From Gordonibacter sp034932485 (GTDB taxonomy: Bacteria > Actinomycetota > Coriobacteriia > Coriobacteriales > Eggerthellaceae): a DNA stretch of 62,934 bases. A program made the position numbers and the translations under genes. Each line of letters begins with the position of its first letter. Position 1 is the stretch's first letter. The DNA is taken from the NCBI GenBank assembly GCA_034932485.1, contig JAYFOQ010000012.1, positions 1 to 62,934 of the forward strand, in the 5' to 3' direction. A model generated the notes under the pieces. The model ran no database searches and was not told the DNA's origin. It saw only the letters and a program-made list of their open reading frames with translations. Below, piece by piece: positions 9,106-18,378 of this stretch.

Positions 9106-11514
9106 CTATGATTGTTCTGCATCGCGAAGCTTAGCGGCAACATCAGGAGCAGCGACTATTACCTCGGTTACTGGATCGTAGGTTGAGGCAAACAGATCTT
9201 CGTGCAGTACGGTACCGTCTGACGTAGCCACAGAACGCACAACCGTAATGCTTTTGCCATTCGTTCCTGCCGTCTTGGTATAGCTCGTACCAGAAGCCAT
9301 GGACTCCTCGGTTACGACCTTGGTCTTATATTTCGCACCTTCAGCCCAGTTTCCCACGTTACTACTTACACGATAACCTGGATTTACTCCATATAGTGTA
9401 ACGGTTACCGAAGAATCCGTGTAGGTCAGAAGCACCAAAACGTCCGAAGCGCCGTCATTCTTCCATACAAGATCAAGATCAGGCCAGCTAACAGCCGCAT
9501 CGCGACCAGCAGGATAACTGGACATATAAAGTGAGTGATTGTGGCGCGTAACGACAGGATACCCCGAATCATACACTGCATTAAATACCGTCGTTGCTAC
9601 CTGGCAGATTCCGCCACCTACCGCATCGTCGTACTGACCGTCAATGATAGCCCCAGCACCTAGAAAACCACGTTTTGCATTACACTCCCCTGCCACCCCG
9701 TTAAACGACCAAGTGTCACCTGGTTTGACGATAGATTTGCTTAATAAATCGGATACCAGATGGATATTATGATTACGATTCTCGGTGCCGGCTCCACTCG
9801 TGTAAGAGGTGGTATACGAAGCAACATCGGTAATCAGACCCAACGTAAAAGCCTCATCAAAAGAAGACGATGTCGGCGCGGGGCCGCTGGCAACAGTAAC
9901 CTCGACAGGTTGTCCGAGACCAGGACGAAGAGCGCTCGCGTTACCTGTGTTGTCGATACCGACAGTTCCTTCTGAGCCTGCCTGCGAACTCGCTTGATAT
10001 TCAATCCTATCTGCTTCGCCAAACAATACCATTTCCAATGCATACACGGTCTCGGCAACAAGAGGAATGTCCCCAGACCCCTCCGTATGTACCGTAATAT
10101 CTTCACCATTGCGTTCGAACGATACTTTTACACTATCGCCACTATCCACCTGCTGAACATGAGTCAGAATGGACGATTTTGCATGACTCTCTTCGAGGTA
10201 AGGCACGAGACGCCAAGCACCGTCTGCCTCCTCTACACGAGTAGCTACCCAGGCACCAATATCTGATGCAGAAGCACTCCAAGTAGCGCTTTTGTAAATG
10301 AAGCGCACTCCGTCGGTAAGCGACGCGTTTACTTGGTCACAAACAACCTGAGCCGCAGCATGATCAATACGCAGTGGTGCATAGTCAACTCGCGCGACAA
10401 AGGTGCCACGCCCGTTAGAGTCGGACAGGAAAGCCCTATCAAGCGCATCTTCAAACGTAGCGCGATCAACCATACTGCCATCGTGACCATCCGTCACACT
10501 TGCCGTACCAGAAGAGACGGAGATACCAAAATCAACACGTGGATTACCAATGGTTGCATCAATGTCGGCCGCAAGCGTCTCAAGTGCATCCGGGTTATAC
10601 TGCGCCCGAACTTCAACCGTCCATCCCCCAAAAAAAGCAGCCAACCGTGCGCCGAAACCACCCTGCTCTCGACCAACAGCAAGAGCCTGCGCAACAAGTT
10701 CATCAGTAGGCAATGAGGCCCCGAGTGACGGAGCAGTGGCCGTCCAAAGTTCCTTGTTTGCTTGCGCCTGCTCGACAGAACGCTGCTCGGCGAGGGCTAC
10801 GTTTTCCGCTTGCGCCATTTCGTCTGCCACCTTAGAAGCAGACTCGTCGCTGGCATACACAATTACATTACCGTTCGCAAGACGACTCTGATAAGTCTCG
10901 TTCACTAAATCATGTATTTCCTCAAGTGACTTACCCGATACATCAAGCTCTCCGATATGAACTCCTGCGTAAGCTTTACCCCAGTTCATGCCAAAATCGA
11001 CAAGTCCACCTACCAGTAGAACCACCACAGCAACTACCGCAATAAGGGCAATACGGCTGCGAGAAATAAGCGACACAAAGAAATGCCCAAGCCATCTCAA
11101 CCCGTGTCCCATGAGGGCAAGCAAGGCAAGTAATAGGTGACCGATAAAAGAAAAGACGCGCCGAAGCACGCCTCCTTCAGAGGCAGATTTTGACGCGTCT
11201 TTCGACCAAAGCGTAGGAGTGTTGTATGAACCGCGAGTTTCGGGTCGGCTTTTCTGCCCCCGCCCTCGCGAAGCCGCCGCCGTGGAAGGCGTTACGGGAC
11301 GTCTCGTGCTGCTTGAAGTGCGCGGTGATGCACCGGCCCTCCCCGCTGACGATTTTGCTCGCGGGGTAACGCTTGGCTGACGGGACCTCGAGACCGATGG
11401 AGTCGCTGCAGGGCGCGTTCGTCGAGAGCTATCTACCGACCTGCGAGCAGCATCACCACGCGGGTTGCGAGACGCGCTTGATCCGTCATTATTTCGTGGT
11501 GGACGGCGATCCAT
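9106..11514 (-). CDS. VanW-family cell-wall protein with peptidoglycan-binding-like domains
   Basis: 802-aa protein. The first ~120 residues are Arg/Ser/Pro-rich and probably disordered and cytoplasmic. A single membrane segment lies near 153-173 (ALIAVVAVVVLLVGG). The extracellular part has putative PG_binding_4 modules, then the VanW domain near residues 570-720 with GDTWSFNGVAGECNAKRGF and GGGICQVATTVFNAVY. VanW proteins accompany some vancomycin-resistance loci but are widespread in Gram-positives and no resistance function should be assumed. It lies 3 nt after pgsA and 3 nt before paaK2, so it is in the same transcript. Confidence 0.87.
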   Translation of the reverse strand: MDRRPPRNNDGSSASRNPRGDAARRSVDSSRRTRPAATPSVSRSRQPSVTPRAKSSAGRAGASPRTSSSTRRPVTPSTAAASRGRGQKSRPETRGSYNTPTLWSKDASKSASEGGVLRRVFSFIGHLLLALLALMGHGLRWLGHFFVSLISRSRIALIAVVAVVVLLVGGLVDFGMNWGKAYAGVHIGELDVSGKSLEEIHDLVNETYQSRLANGNVIVYASDESASKVADEMAQAENVALAEQRSVEQAQANKELWTATAPSLGASLPTDELVAQALAVGREQGGFGARLAAFFGGWTVEVRAQYNPDALETLAADIDATIGNPRVDFGISVSSGTASVTDGHDGSMVDRATFEDALDRAFLSDSNGRGTFVARVDYAPLRIDHAAAQVVCDQVNASLTDGVRFIYKSATWSASASDIGAWVATRVEEADGAWRLVPYLEESHAKSSILTHVQQVDSGDSVKVSFERNGEDITVHTEGSGDIPLVAETVYALEMVLFGEADRIEYQASSQAGSEGTVGIDNTGNASALRPGLGQPVEVTVASGPAPTSSSFDEAFTLGLITDVASYTTSYTSGAGTENRNHNIHLVSDLLSKSIVKPGDTWSFNGVAGECNAKRGFLGAGAIIDGQYDDAVGGGICQVATTVFNAVYDSGYPVVTRHNHSLYMSSYPAGRDAAVSWPDLDLVWKNDGASDVLVLLTYTDSSVTVTLYGVNPGYRVSSNVGNWAEGAKYKTKVVTEESMASGTSYTKTAGTNGKSITVVRSVATSDGTVLHEDLFASTYDPVTEVIVAAPDVAAKLRDAEQS

Positions 11515-11517
11515 ACG

Positions 11518-12186
11518 CTACCGACCTACCGGCCTGTCGTTTGGCATATCCCGAACCTCACGTATTTGCGTAAGCGCAGAAACTAGGTAGTGTAGCGTGG
11601 TGACGAGCGCAAGAATAACTCCCACGTACACAAACCAAATGCCCCACGAATAAGTATCGCCTGAGAATCCTGGCAGCCAGGTGACCTCAACCAAACCAAG
11701 GCCGTTTAACAGTGGCCAATTCAACAGTAAACCTGCAAACCCAACAAACAGCAAGGTCGTTGCAACCTTACCCGCATATACTACAGGAACGCGGATATGG
11801 TAGCGCTTAATGAGAACGGCGCCGCCCACAAGAAGCAGCAGATCACGTATTAGCACGATGGCGATAATCCAGAACGGCAAACGCCCCACAAAAAATAGTC
11901 CTGCCACACCAGCTATCATAAGAATACGATCAACCGCAGGATCAAGCAACTGACCTAGCTTCGACACACTGTTCGTACGGCGAGCAATTTGTCCATCGAC
12001 CCAATCGGTGCCTGCAGCCAAGGCGAACAAAAATGTAGCCATAAGGTTGTAACCATTGAACAGCAGTACCAAAAAGATAGGCACCAGGCACAGGCGAATG
12101 AACGAGATGAGGTTTGGGATAGTAAATATCCTACTACTCGCCTCTTCCGCACAGGATCTTCCCTGGTGGTTATCGCTCTTGGACAT
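11518..12186 (-). CDS. pgsA: CDP-diacylglycerol-glycerol-3-phosphate 3-phosphatidyltransferase
   Basis: Integral membrane CDP-alcohol phosphatidyltransferase (222 aa, about six membrane segments) making phosphatidylglycerol phosphate. The full family signature D-x2-D-G-x2-A-R-x8-G-x3-D-x3-D is present as DWVDGQIARR...GQLLDPAVD near residues 61-86. It is the first gene of the minus-strand block ending at FHA or further. Its promoter should be in 12187-12270, between the start codon and the ech terminator. Related CDP-alcohol transferases such as cardiolipin synthase are possible, but PgsA fits length and motif best. Confidence 0.85.
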   Translation of the reverse strand: MSKSDNHQGRSCAEEASSRIFTIPNLISFIRLCLVPIFLVLLFNGYNLMATFLFALAAGTDWVDGQIARRTNSVSKLGQLLDPAVDRILMIAGVAGLFFVGRLPFWIIAIVLIRDLLLLVGGAVLIKRYHIRVPVVYAGKVATTLLFVGFAGLLLNWPLLNGLGLVEVTWLPGFSGDTYSWGIWFVYVGVILALVTTLHYLVSALTQIREVRDMPNDRPVGR

Positions 12187-12273
12187 AATCCTCTTCTCTC
12201 GCTACCTTGCTTCATCTGCAGTTGCCATCACGTATGGTAGGTATCAGACGTAGCCTCTTACGCGCGATGCAAA

Positions 12274-12294
12274 AACCGGGCACGAGGCCCGGTT
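12274..12294 (-). terminator. Intrinsic terminator of the ech operon
   Basis: An 8-bp GC-rich stem (AACCGGGC/GCCCGGTT, 5-nt loop) is followed on the minus strand by a run of five T. It lies about 80 nt beyond the echF stop codon, separating ech from pgsA. Confidence 0.85.
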
Positions 12295-12371
12295 CCTTGC
12301 TGACAAATATTATTCTAACAGGTTTTACGTCTCCAGACGCTGCACGCAGAAGTCCTTCGCACCTTTTTCAG

Positions 12372-12725
12372 CTACACTTTCGCATGCTCCGGCACCTCGT
12401 AGACATCTTCATGTTTCTTGGTAGCTGGCGGTGCGTAAGTGGGCTCCATAACCAAGCACTGCTTGGGGCACTCGCGTACACAGGTGCCACACTGTACACA
12501 GCGAAAACGATTAATAGCCCAGGTACGACCCGGCTTATCCACCGTAATGGCAGCGCAGGGACACCGCTTCGCGCAAATACTACACAAGATACAGTTGTCA
12601 ACATCGTTAACCACATGTCCCTTTAGACCAGGTGGTGGTGTCTTTTGTTGAGCTGGATACTGAATGGTCTCCGGTTTACTAAACAATGACTTAAATGTCA
12701 TTTTTCCTAGTTTAAATGATCCCAT
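12372..12725 (-). CDS. echF: Ech hydrogenase subunit F, 2[4Fe-4S] ferredoxin-like
   Basis: NuoI-like polyferredoxin subunit (117 aa) that takes electrons from soluble ferredoxin and passes them to the small subunit. Two full cluster motifs are visible: CILCSICAKRCP and CVQCGTCVRECP (about residues 42-53 and 75-86). It is the last gene of the six-gene ech run, 6 nt after echE, and is followed by a strong terminator. The C-terminus carries a short extension after the second cluster without recognisable motif. Confidence 0.9.
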   Translation of the reverse strand: MGSFKLGKMTFKSLFSKPETIQYPAQQKTPPPGLKGHVVNDVDNCILCSICAKRCPCAAITVDKPGRTWAINRFRCVQCGTCVRECPKQCLVMEPTYAPPATKKHEDVYEVPEHAKV

Positions 12726-12731
12726 CTCCGC

Positions 12732-13820
12732 CTACCTTTCCGTGCAGCTAATGCAGGGATCGATGGTTAACACAATCATATTCACGTCGGCAAGGTCGCA
12801 CCCTGCTAATGCTGTAGCCATACCGGCCAGATTCTGCGACGTGGGGGTGCGCATACGCATGCGCTCCAAGAACTTCGTTCCATTACCACGTGCATAGTAG
12901 TAGCATTCGCCACGAGGCTGCTCTACAAGGTTAGCTGCCTCAGCACCCGCCGTCGGAGAACCCTTCACCTCTACAGCGATGTCACCAGCCGGGATTTTGG
13001 CAATCATCTCTTCGATAATGCCAATAGATTGCAGCACCTCAAGAGCGCGCACTTTCACGCGAGCATAGCAATCGCCCTGTGTTTCCAAAATGGGCTGGAA
13101 ATCGGCAAGTTTACCGTAGCCTCCATTGCCAAGCATGCGCACATCGTAGTTCACATTAGAGGCGCGGGCAAACGGCCCCACCATGCTCTGAGCAATTGCG
13201 TTTTCGTGTGTAATATGCCCAACACCCACGGTGCGGTTCTTTACCGAGGTATCCTTGAGGAATGCATTGCAGAGCTGCGCATAGTCGTCCTTAATACCTT
13301 CAAGCACACGCTTCATCTCGGCTAGTTGGGATACATCCATATCACGCACGACGCCACCCACCTTCACAACCGAGAAGATAACACGTCCGCCGGTGGTTTT
13401 TTCAAACACATCCAGCACGCGCTCACGCAAACGCCAGCAGTGCATAAACAGACTTTCGTAGCCGAAAGCGTCAGCAGCAAGGCCCATCCACAACACGTGG
13501 GAGTGGACACGCGAAAGCTCGTGCCAGATAACACGTAAATACTCAGCCCTCTCAGGAATCTCGACACCCATTAAACGCTCGACGGTTTCGGCGTAACCCA
13601 TGGAATGTCCGAAGGCGCAGATGCCACAAATACGTTCGGCAACGTAAATGAACTGGTTGTAATCGCGTGTTTCAACCAGCTTCTCCAAGCCGCGGTGAAT
13701 AAACCCAATTTGCGGAATGGCCTCAATAACAGTTTCGTCCTCAACCACGAGGTCGAGATGGAGGGGTTCGGGCAGCACCGGGTGCTGGGGGCCGAACGGG
13801 ATGACGGTCGCCTTTCCCAT
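12732..13820 (-). CDS. echE: Ech hydrogenase large subunit, [NiFe] catalytic
   Basis: NuoD/HycE-like catalytic subunit of a group 4 [NiFe] hydrogenase. The four metal-ligand cysteines are present: RICGICAFGH near residue 60 and DPCISC at the very end. The protein stops three residues after the last cysteine, so there is no C-terminal peptide for a maturation protease to remove. The frame is open to a TTG at 13847, but the ATG at 13820 directly follows the echD stop (TAG, one nt gap) with an AGGTG site, and yields MGKATVIPFGPQHPVLPEP, the normal start of the family. Length 362 aa. Confidence 0.9.
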   Translation of the reverse strand: MGKATVIPFGPQHPVLPEPLHLDLVVEDETVIEAIPQIGFIHRGLEKLVETRDYNQFIYVAERICGICAFGHSMGYAETVERLMGVEIPERAEYLRVIWHELSRVHSHVLWMGLAADAFGYESLFMHCWRLRERVLDVFEKTTGGRVIFSVVKVGGVVRDMDVSQLAEMKRVLEGIKDDYAQLCNAFLKDTSVKNRTVGVGHITHENAIAQSMVGPFARASNVNYDVRMLGNGGYGKLADFQPILETQGDCYARVKVRALEVLQSIGIIEEMIAKIPAGDIAVEVKGSPTAGAEAANLVEQPRGECYYYARGNGTKFLERMRMRTPTSQNLAGMATALAGCDLADVNMIVLTIDPCISCTER

Positions 13821-13821
13821 G

Positions 13822-14400
13822 CTATTCACCTGACCTTTCGCTTGCAACTGCCTTTGCTTCGCGAGCAGCTTTGGCTTCCATAGCCGCTCTTACTTTGGCA
13901 GCCTTTTCGGGGTCGAGTCCGGCAACCTTAGCCTCAATCTCGGCAGCCTTCTCGTCTTCTGCGATTGCCACTGCCGCTTTGGCCTTCTTCTCTTTCTCAG
14001 CCTTAGCAGCAGCAATCTTGGCCGCCTTATCACGAGCGGCCTTCTGCTCAGGCGATATAATAGTCATAGGCTCTTTTTGTGCAACAGCGTAAAAGTTACC
14101 GCCAAAATCGATAGCGATACCCTGAATATCAACACCAAAGAGGTCGTGCGATTCATTCTCAAACACGAACGCCTCAATGAATTCATCGGTGATACTAGGA
14201 ACAATCGTTCCCTTCTTAACCCCCTTGATGGTGAGGTTTTCCAAAAGAGCATCTTTCATAAAGGAATAAATTATGTCAATGCCGTCATCGGTATTTACGC
14301 ACATCATCTGAACAAAGCGCCAGCCGTCAGCTTTACGCGCACGAACGGTGGTAGCCAGATCCTCGAGGGCTAGCGCGACGAAAGTCGTCTCGAATGCCAT
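13822..14400 (-). CDS. echD: Ech hydrogenase subunit D, NuoC-like, with Ala/Lys/Glu-rich tail
   Basis: 30-kDa-type subunit (NuoC family) of the hydrogenase. Residues 1-~115 hold the conserved fold, including IDIIYSFM and FVFENESHDLFGV. After about residue 118 comes a tail of some 70 residues made almost only of Ala, Lys, Glu and Arg, predicted to form a charged helix or coiled coil. The frame is open to 14523, but the ATG at 14400 has an AAAGGGG site and begins MAFETTFVALALEDL as expected. It lies between echC (4 nt) and echE (1 nt). 192 aa. Confidence 0.85.
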   Translation of the reverse strand: MAFETTFVALALEDLATTVRARKADGWRFVQMMCVNTDDGIDIIYSFMKDALLENLTIKGVKKGTIVPSITDEFIEAFVFENESHDLFGVDIQGIAIDFGGNFYAVAQKEPMTIISPEQKAARDKAAKIAAAKAEKEKKAKAAVAIAEDEKAAEIEAKVAGLDPEKAAKVRAAMEAKAAREAKAVASERSGE

Positions 14401-14404
14401 AGCT

Positions 14405-14848
14405 TTATGCCCCTTTCTTCTGAGCCTGCAAGGCCTTTGATTTCTCGTCGAGAATTCCAAGACCCTGCACGACGGCATCGATAATGGCTTCGGGACGCAC
14501 CGCGCACCCCGGAGCATACACATCTACCGGAATAGCCTGGTCGACGCCGCCAATAACGTTGTAACAATCATGGAAGATGCCAGCCGAGCATGCACAGATA
14601 CCGCACGCGATAACCACTTTTGGCTCGATCATCTGATTGTATATCTCTTTCACAACCTCAATATTTTGCTCGTTTACACTACCGGTAACCAGAAAGATAT
14701 CGGCGTGTTTGGGGTTGCCGGTATTAATGATACCGAAGCGCTCCACATCATATCCGGGACACAGTGCGGCCAATACTTCGATGTCGCAGCCGTTGCAGCT
14801 GGAGGCATCGTAGTGGATGACCCACGGCGATTTGGTTGCATACGTCAT
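14405..14848 (-). CDS. echC: Ech hydrogenase small subunit, NuoB-like
   Basis: [4Fe-4S] subunit next to the [NiFe] site. The 147-aa protein has the proximal-cluster cysteines in CNGCDIEVLAALCPGYDV (19-36), ACGICACSAGIF and GCAVRPEAII, the pattern of NuoB and group 4 hydrogenase small subunits. Gap to echB 12 nt, to echD 4 nt. Cytoplasmic face of the membrane complex. Confidence 0.9.
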   Translation of the reverse strand: MTYATKSPWVIHYDASSCNGCDIEVLAALCPGYDVERFGIINTGNPKHADIFLVTGSVNEQNIEVVKEIYNQMIEPKVVIACGICACSAGIFHDCYNVIGGVDQAIPVDVYAPGCAVRPEAIIDAVVQGLGILDEKSKALQAQKKGA

Positions 14849-14860
14849 ATGCGCCCTCCT

Positions 14861-15730
14861 TTACAGAAACGCCAAGACGGCGATGTTGACGAAGCCCGCG
14901 ACGAACGCCACGGCCCAAGACGATTTCAGCAGCAGCTGCCACTTCACACGGGCGAAATTGTTGTCGATCCATATCTCCAAGAAGTACACCAGTGCGACAA
15001 CAATCAGGGCGATTAGGAATGAAACCGGGTTGCCCCAGATGAAGAACATACCCACCCAACCCAAGAACAGCACATTCTCGCACCAATGCATAATCTCAAC
15101 CTTAGCGAGCGTCTTGCCGCTCATCTCGGTCGTGATACCCTTAACAATGTCTTGATGGGCGTGATGCGAGTACGACAGATCAAAGGGCGACTTGCGCAGC
15201 TTAATGGTAAGGATAAACAGAAATCCCAGGAAAACGAGCCAGATGTTTGTAATGACGGGTGCCTCAAGCGACAGCACGCCAGCAGAATTGAACGTACCAG
15301 CCGCCATATAAAACGCAACCGCCATAAACAGCACCATAGGTTCATAAGCCATAACCTGCAGCGTCTCACGGTTCGCACCGATCTCGGCGTAGGGTGAACG
15401 CGTAGAGTATGCTGCCACGATAAAGAACAAACCCGATAACGTGATAACAAACACGCTCATGAGCAAGTTTCCACCTGAGTAGAAAATACCACCAGCAAGC
15501 AGAGTAAACACGAGCGCACACGTAATGTAGGTGCCCTCAGTGGAGTTGACGGACACGTTGTCTTTCTCCAGCAACTTGCGCACGTCGTAGTACGGCTGCA
15601 GCAATGGAGGTCCTACGCGACCCTGCATGCGCGCTGTAATCTTACGGTCAAGGCCGGCCAAAAGGCAGCCGAGAATTGGTGCCACGAGGGCAAAAACAAG
15701 GGTGCCGATAAGAGCAAAAAGCAAAGACAT
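14861..15730 (-). CDS. echB: Ech hydrogenase membrane subunit B, NuoH-like
   Basis: 289-aa integral membrane protein with about eight hydrophobic segments. It corresponds to NuoH/HycD and anchors the soluble arm. Conserved family features include RMQGRVGPPLLQPYYDVRKL (34-53), the GANRETLQ loop and the acidic DLSYSHHAHQDIVKG loop. Gap to echA 18 nt. It is required for coupling ferredoxin oxidation to ion translocation in homologous complexes. Confidence 0.9.
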   Translation of the reverse strand: MSLLFALIGTLVFALVAPILGCLLAGLDRKITARMQGRVGPPLLQPYYDVRKLLEKDNVSVNSTEGTYITCALVFTLLAGGIFYSGGNLLMSVFVITLSGLFFIVAAYSTRSPYAEIGANRETLQVMAYEPMVLFMAVAFYMAAGTFNSAGVLSLEAPVITNIWLVFLGFLFILTIKLRKSPFDLSYSHHAHQDIVKGITTEMSGKTLAKVEIMHWCENVLFLGWVGMFFIWGNPVSFLIALIVVALVYFLEIWIDNNFARVKWQLLLKSSWAVAFVAGFVNIAVLAFL

Positions 15731-15748
15731 GTCAGATCACACCCTTTC

Positions 15749-17668
15749 CTAAAACAATCCCGGCAGTGCCACGGCTGCCGCTGCGAACGCCACAATAATG
15801 GCAATGGAACAAATAATGGTGCCAACTGGAGCAATACGCTTCTCACCGAAGAGACTTTCGAGGTACCAGTTGCGTGCCGTGGCAGCTGACTCACCCGAAA
15901 GCGAATTCTTGTAGGTGCGGGAGGCATTATCAAGGCCTACGCCCGCAAGGTAAATATCGGCCTTTTTAGCTTTGTTACGTCCTAGACCTGCGAAAAGTAC
16001 AATAAACACAAGTGCCGCTGCAATGGAAGCTATCCACAGGTTCGTCGAAGCGATATCTTGGCCAAGGGTACCAAATACGCTAAACACGTAAGGTTCTACG
16101 ATAATCCAAGAGATGATGGGCAAGCAAACGCAGCCAACAATGATGAGCACAGCCATGATCATAATGGAAACCCATTCGCTCTTATGCACGCTCATCTCTA
16201 CGTTCTCAGGCTCGCCAGCAATGCCGGCAAGTTTACCCAACCACTTAGCCCAGAACATAAATGTAGCAGCAGAACCGAATGCCAATAGCAAAATAAGTGC
16301 TACCTGACCAGTGTCGACAAAAGATACAAGCGTGGCCCATTTCGCCACCAGCATGCCGAAGGGTGCGATAAACATACACATGATACCAAGCATCATGAAG
16401 CGAGCTAAACGCGGCATACGCTCAAACAGCAGGTCCATATCCTCAATATCACGGCTGCCGATATGATGTTCAGCCGTACCAACACAGAGGAACAGTAGCG
16501 ACTTCGCAATAGCATGGAATAGAATCAAGAATGCGGCAGCCCAGACAGCTTCAGGAGTACCAACACCAGCGCAAGCCGCAATTAAGCCCAAATTCGCAAT
16601 GGTGGAATAAGCCAACACGCGCTTGGCGTTCGTCTGAGAAATAGCCATAAACGAGCACAGCGCAAAGGTAATACCGCCCACGAGAATAACCATAAGGGAG
16701 GGAACCGGGCACACGAGGAAAATGGGAGCCAGTTTCACTAGTAAAAAGACGCCAGCCTTCACCATCGTAGAGGAGTGCAATAAGGCTGAAGTGGGGGTCG
16801 GAGCAACCATGGCACCCAGCAGCCAGGTATGAAACGGCATCTGTGCAGCCTTCGTGAGACCCGCAAACGCAAGCGCTGTCGCCGGGAGCATTACGAGTGT
16901 CGGATTCTGAACACCGAACTGCAAAAACTCCAAAAGGGACAACGTACCTATTTGCAGAGCGCATATATACAGCGCAACAAGGAAAGCAATGCCGCCCAAT
17001 AGATTCATAATAATCTGACGGAATGCGTTCTTTATTGCTTCATCAGTGCGCGTGTAGGCAATCAGAAGGAATGAGCACACCGTGGTAACTTCCCAGCCCG
17101 TAAAGAGCCACACCATGTTGTTCGAGAACACAATAAGGAACATGGCAGACAAAAACACAAACATAAGCGCAAAAAATACCGGACGACGGTCTTTTGAACC
17201 CTCGGGCTCATGCTTTTGAAAATCTTCCATATAGCCGAGCGCATATACGCAGATGCCTGAACCAATGACGCCGATAATAAACGCCATAAGGAGAGATAGC
17301 GAGTCTAGGTAGAGGGCTTGTGGCACTTCAATGCCATGCGCGAAGCCAAATTCGAACACAAGCGCACCCACAACCTGGACAACAGCCAGCACGAGAGCTC
17401 CTACATTCTTATAGCGGATGCCGTAGTACAAGATGGCAACCCCAACAAGCGCAGTGACCGCGGAACAGACGTAGTCGACAATGGGTGACGAGAATTCAAA
17501 CGAGACCCACGGTGCTCCCAAATAGGCGACCACCAGGCCGATGGATGCCAAGCCAATAATGAGCGCTGAAACGCTCACAATCACGTTTCTCGCCCGATTG
17601 TTGCGTGCAACCAACAACATGGCAGCAACAACCAGCGGGAAAAGGATTAAAAACCCGAGCATAGCCAC
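15749..17668 (-). CDS. echA: Ech hydrogenase membrane subunit A, NuoL/antiporter-like
   Basis: Proton-translocating subunit of the NuoL/MrpA type, about 640 aa with some 15-16 hydrophobic segments. Family marks include GWEVTTVCSFLLIAYTR and the lysine/histidine region TKAAQMPFHTWLLGAM. It is the first gene of echABCDEF. The frame is open to a TTG at 17710, but a GGGGG tract 7 nt before the GTG at 17668 makes that the likely start; an ATG at 17662 is the alternative. Upstream lies the palindrome at 17879-17908. No hydrogenase maturation genes are in this window. Confidence 0.88.
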   Translation of the reverse strand: MAMLGFLILFPLVVAAMLLVARNNRARNVIVSVSALIIGLASIGLVVAYLGAPWVSFEFSSPIVDYVCSAVTALVGVAILYYGIRYKNVGALVLAVVQVVGALVFEFGFAHGIEVPQALYLDSLSLLMAFIIGVIGSGICVYALGYMEDFQKHEPEGSKDRRPVFFALMFVFLSAMFLIVFSNNMVWLFTGWEVTTVCSFLLIAYTRTDEAIKNAFRQIIMNLLGGIAFLVALYICALQIGTLSLLEFLQFGVQNPTLVMLPATALAFAGLTKAAQMPFHTWLLGAMVAPTPTSALLHSSTMVKAGVFLLVKLAPIFLVCPVPSLMVILVGGITFALCSFMAISQTNAKRVLAYSTIANLGLIAACAGVGTPEAVWAAAFLILFHAIAKSLLFLCVGTAEHHIGSRDIEDMDLLFERMPRLARFMMLGIMCMFIAPFGMLVAKWATLVSFVDTGQVALILLLAFGSAATFMFWAKWLGKLAGIAGEPENVEMSVHKSEWVSIMIMAVLIIVGCVCLPIISWIIVEPYVFSVFGTLGQDIASTNLWIASIAAALVFIVLFAGLGRNKAKKADIYLAGVGLDNASRTYKNSLSGESAATARNWYLESLFGEKRIAPVGTIICSIAIIVAFAAAAVALPGLF

Positions 17669-17878
17669 GTAGCTTCCCCCTTTACATAGAGTCGGTAAAT
17701 GAGCGAACAAAAGCGGCCGGTGCCGCTGCGGTCACTTTAGCAAAGAAACGCAGACGGGATACCTCATTGGCCAGGTTAAGGGAGATTTGCTCGGTAAAAG
17801 GGGCAAACGTTTGATACGCGAGTCCGGAAACGGCAGAAAAGCTCGGGCGGGCGGTTGTCAGCCTCCTACCGGGCTTTT

Positions 17879-17908
17879 CTTTAAATTGTGCAAATGCACA
17901 ATTTAAAG
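17879..17908. promoter_or_regulatory. 30-nt palindrome with core TTGTGCA-AA-TGCACAA, candidate operator for ech
   Basis: Two perfect 14-nt arms separated by AA. The core TTGTG-N6-CACAA resembles CRP/FNR-family sites. It lies about 210 nt upstream of the echA start. The same 16-nt core recurs at 26518-26533 upstream of the triple RidA gene. The rest of the gene-free stretch 17669-18378 holds the repeat copy at 18002-18140 and AT-rich DNA with a TATAAT-like hexamer at 18310-18315 before the next plus-strand gene. Confidence 0.6.
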
Positions 17909-18001
17909 ATGCAGCAGTGTCTTCGATGGAGGGCGAATAGTAAAATGAAGCTTGAAGCTGACCCAACAAGGCAGCACATAGAGGTTGCTACTTACTATTG
18001 C

Positions 18002-18140
18002 TGGACAAAAAAGTCACTCAGGGCAATATCTTACTTAAAGCCTCCACTGCAGTTTTCCCGATCAGGTCTCCTACCAACTCGAGACAGAATTATCTACGAG
18101 AAATAACCCGAGGGACCTCCCCCTGGAGCAGTTTTGTCCA
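18002..18140 (+). repeat. ~140-bp structured repeat, copy 1
   Basis: 139-bp element starting TGGACAAAA and ending TTTTGTCCA followed by TGA. The ends pair (9 bp). After a short internal loop an inner stem forms between CTCAGGG (18016-18022) and CCCTGGAG with one bulged G. The middle is unlike the other copies. Same orientation as copy 3 and opposite to copy 2. It lies 238 nt upstream of the nuclease-like gene. Confidence 0.6.
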
Positions 18141-18378
18141 TGACCAATTTGATAATTTATAACGTAGGAGTAAGGCTCCAATTCAGTAAACCAGGCAGCA
18201 CTTCAGCAAAAGCTTGACATTTTTCTAGCAAGAATCAAGCAGCGATTCAGCATAAGTTCAACGTCAATCCGACAGAGATCAAGCAATAATAAAGCAAATA
18301 CTATTATTATATAATACCTGTTCAAAATCGTAATTTGTTCCCTATTCTTGTTGCCAAAACCATGATAGGCTGCGCCCT

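Noticed and set aside
17682..17969. Short minus-strand ORF upstream of echA
   Set aside because: It reads through the palindrome, overlaps the echA start region and has no ribosome site or family.
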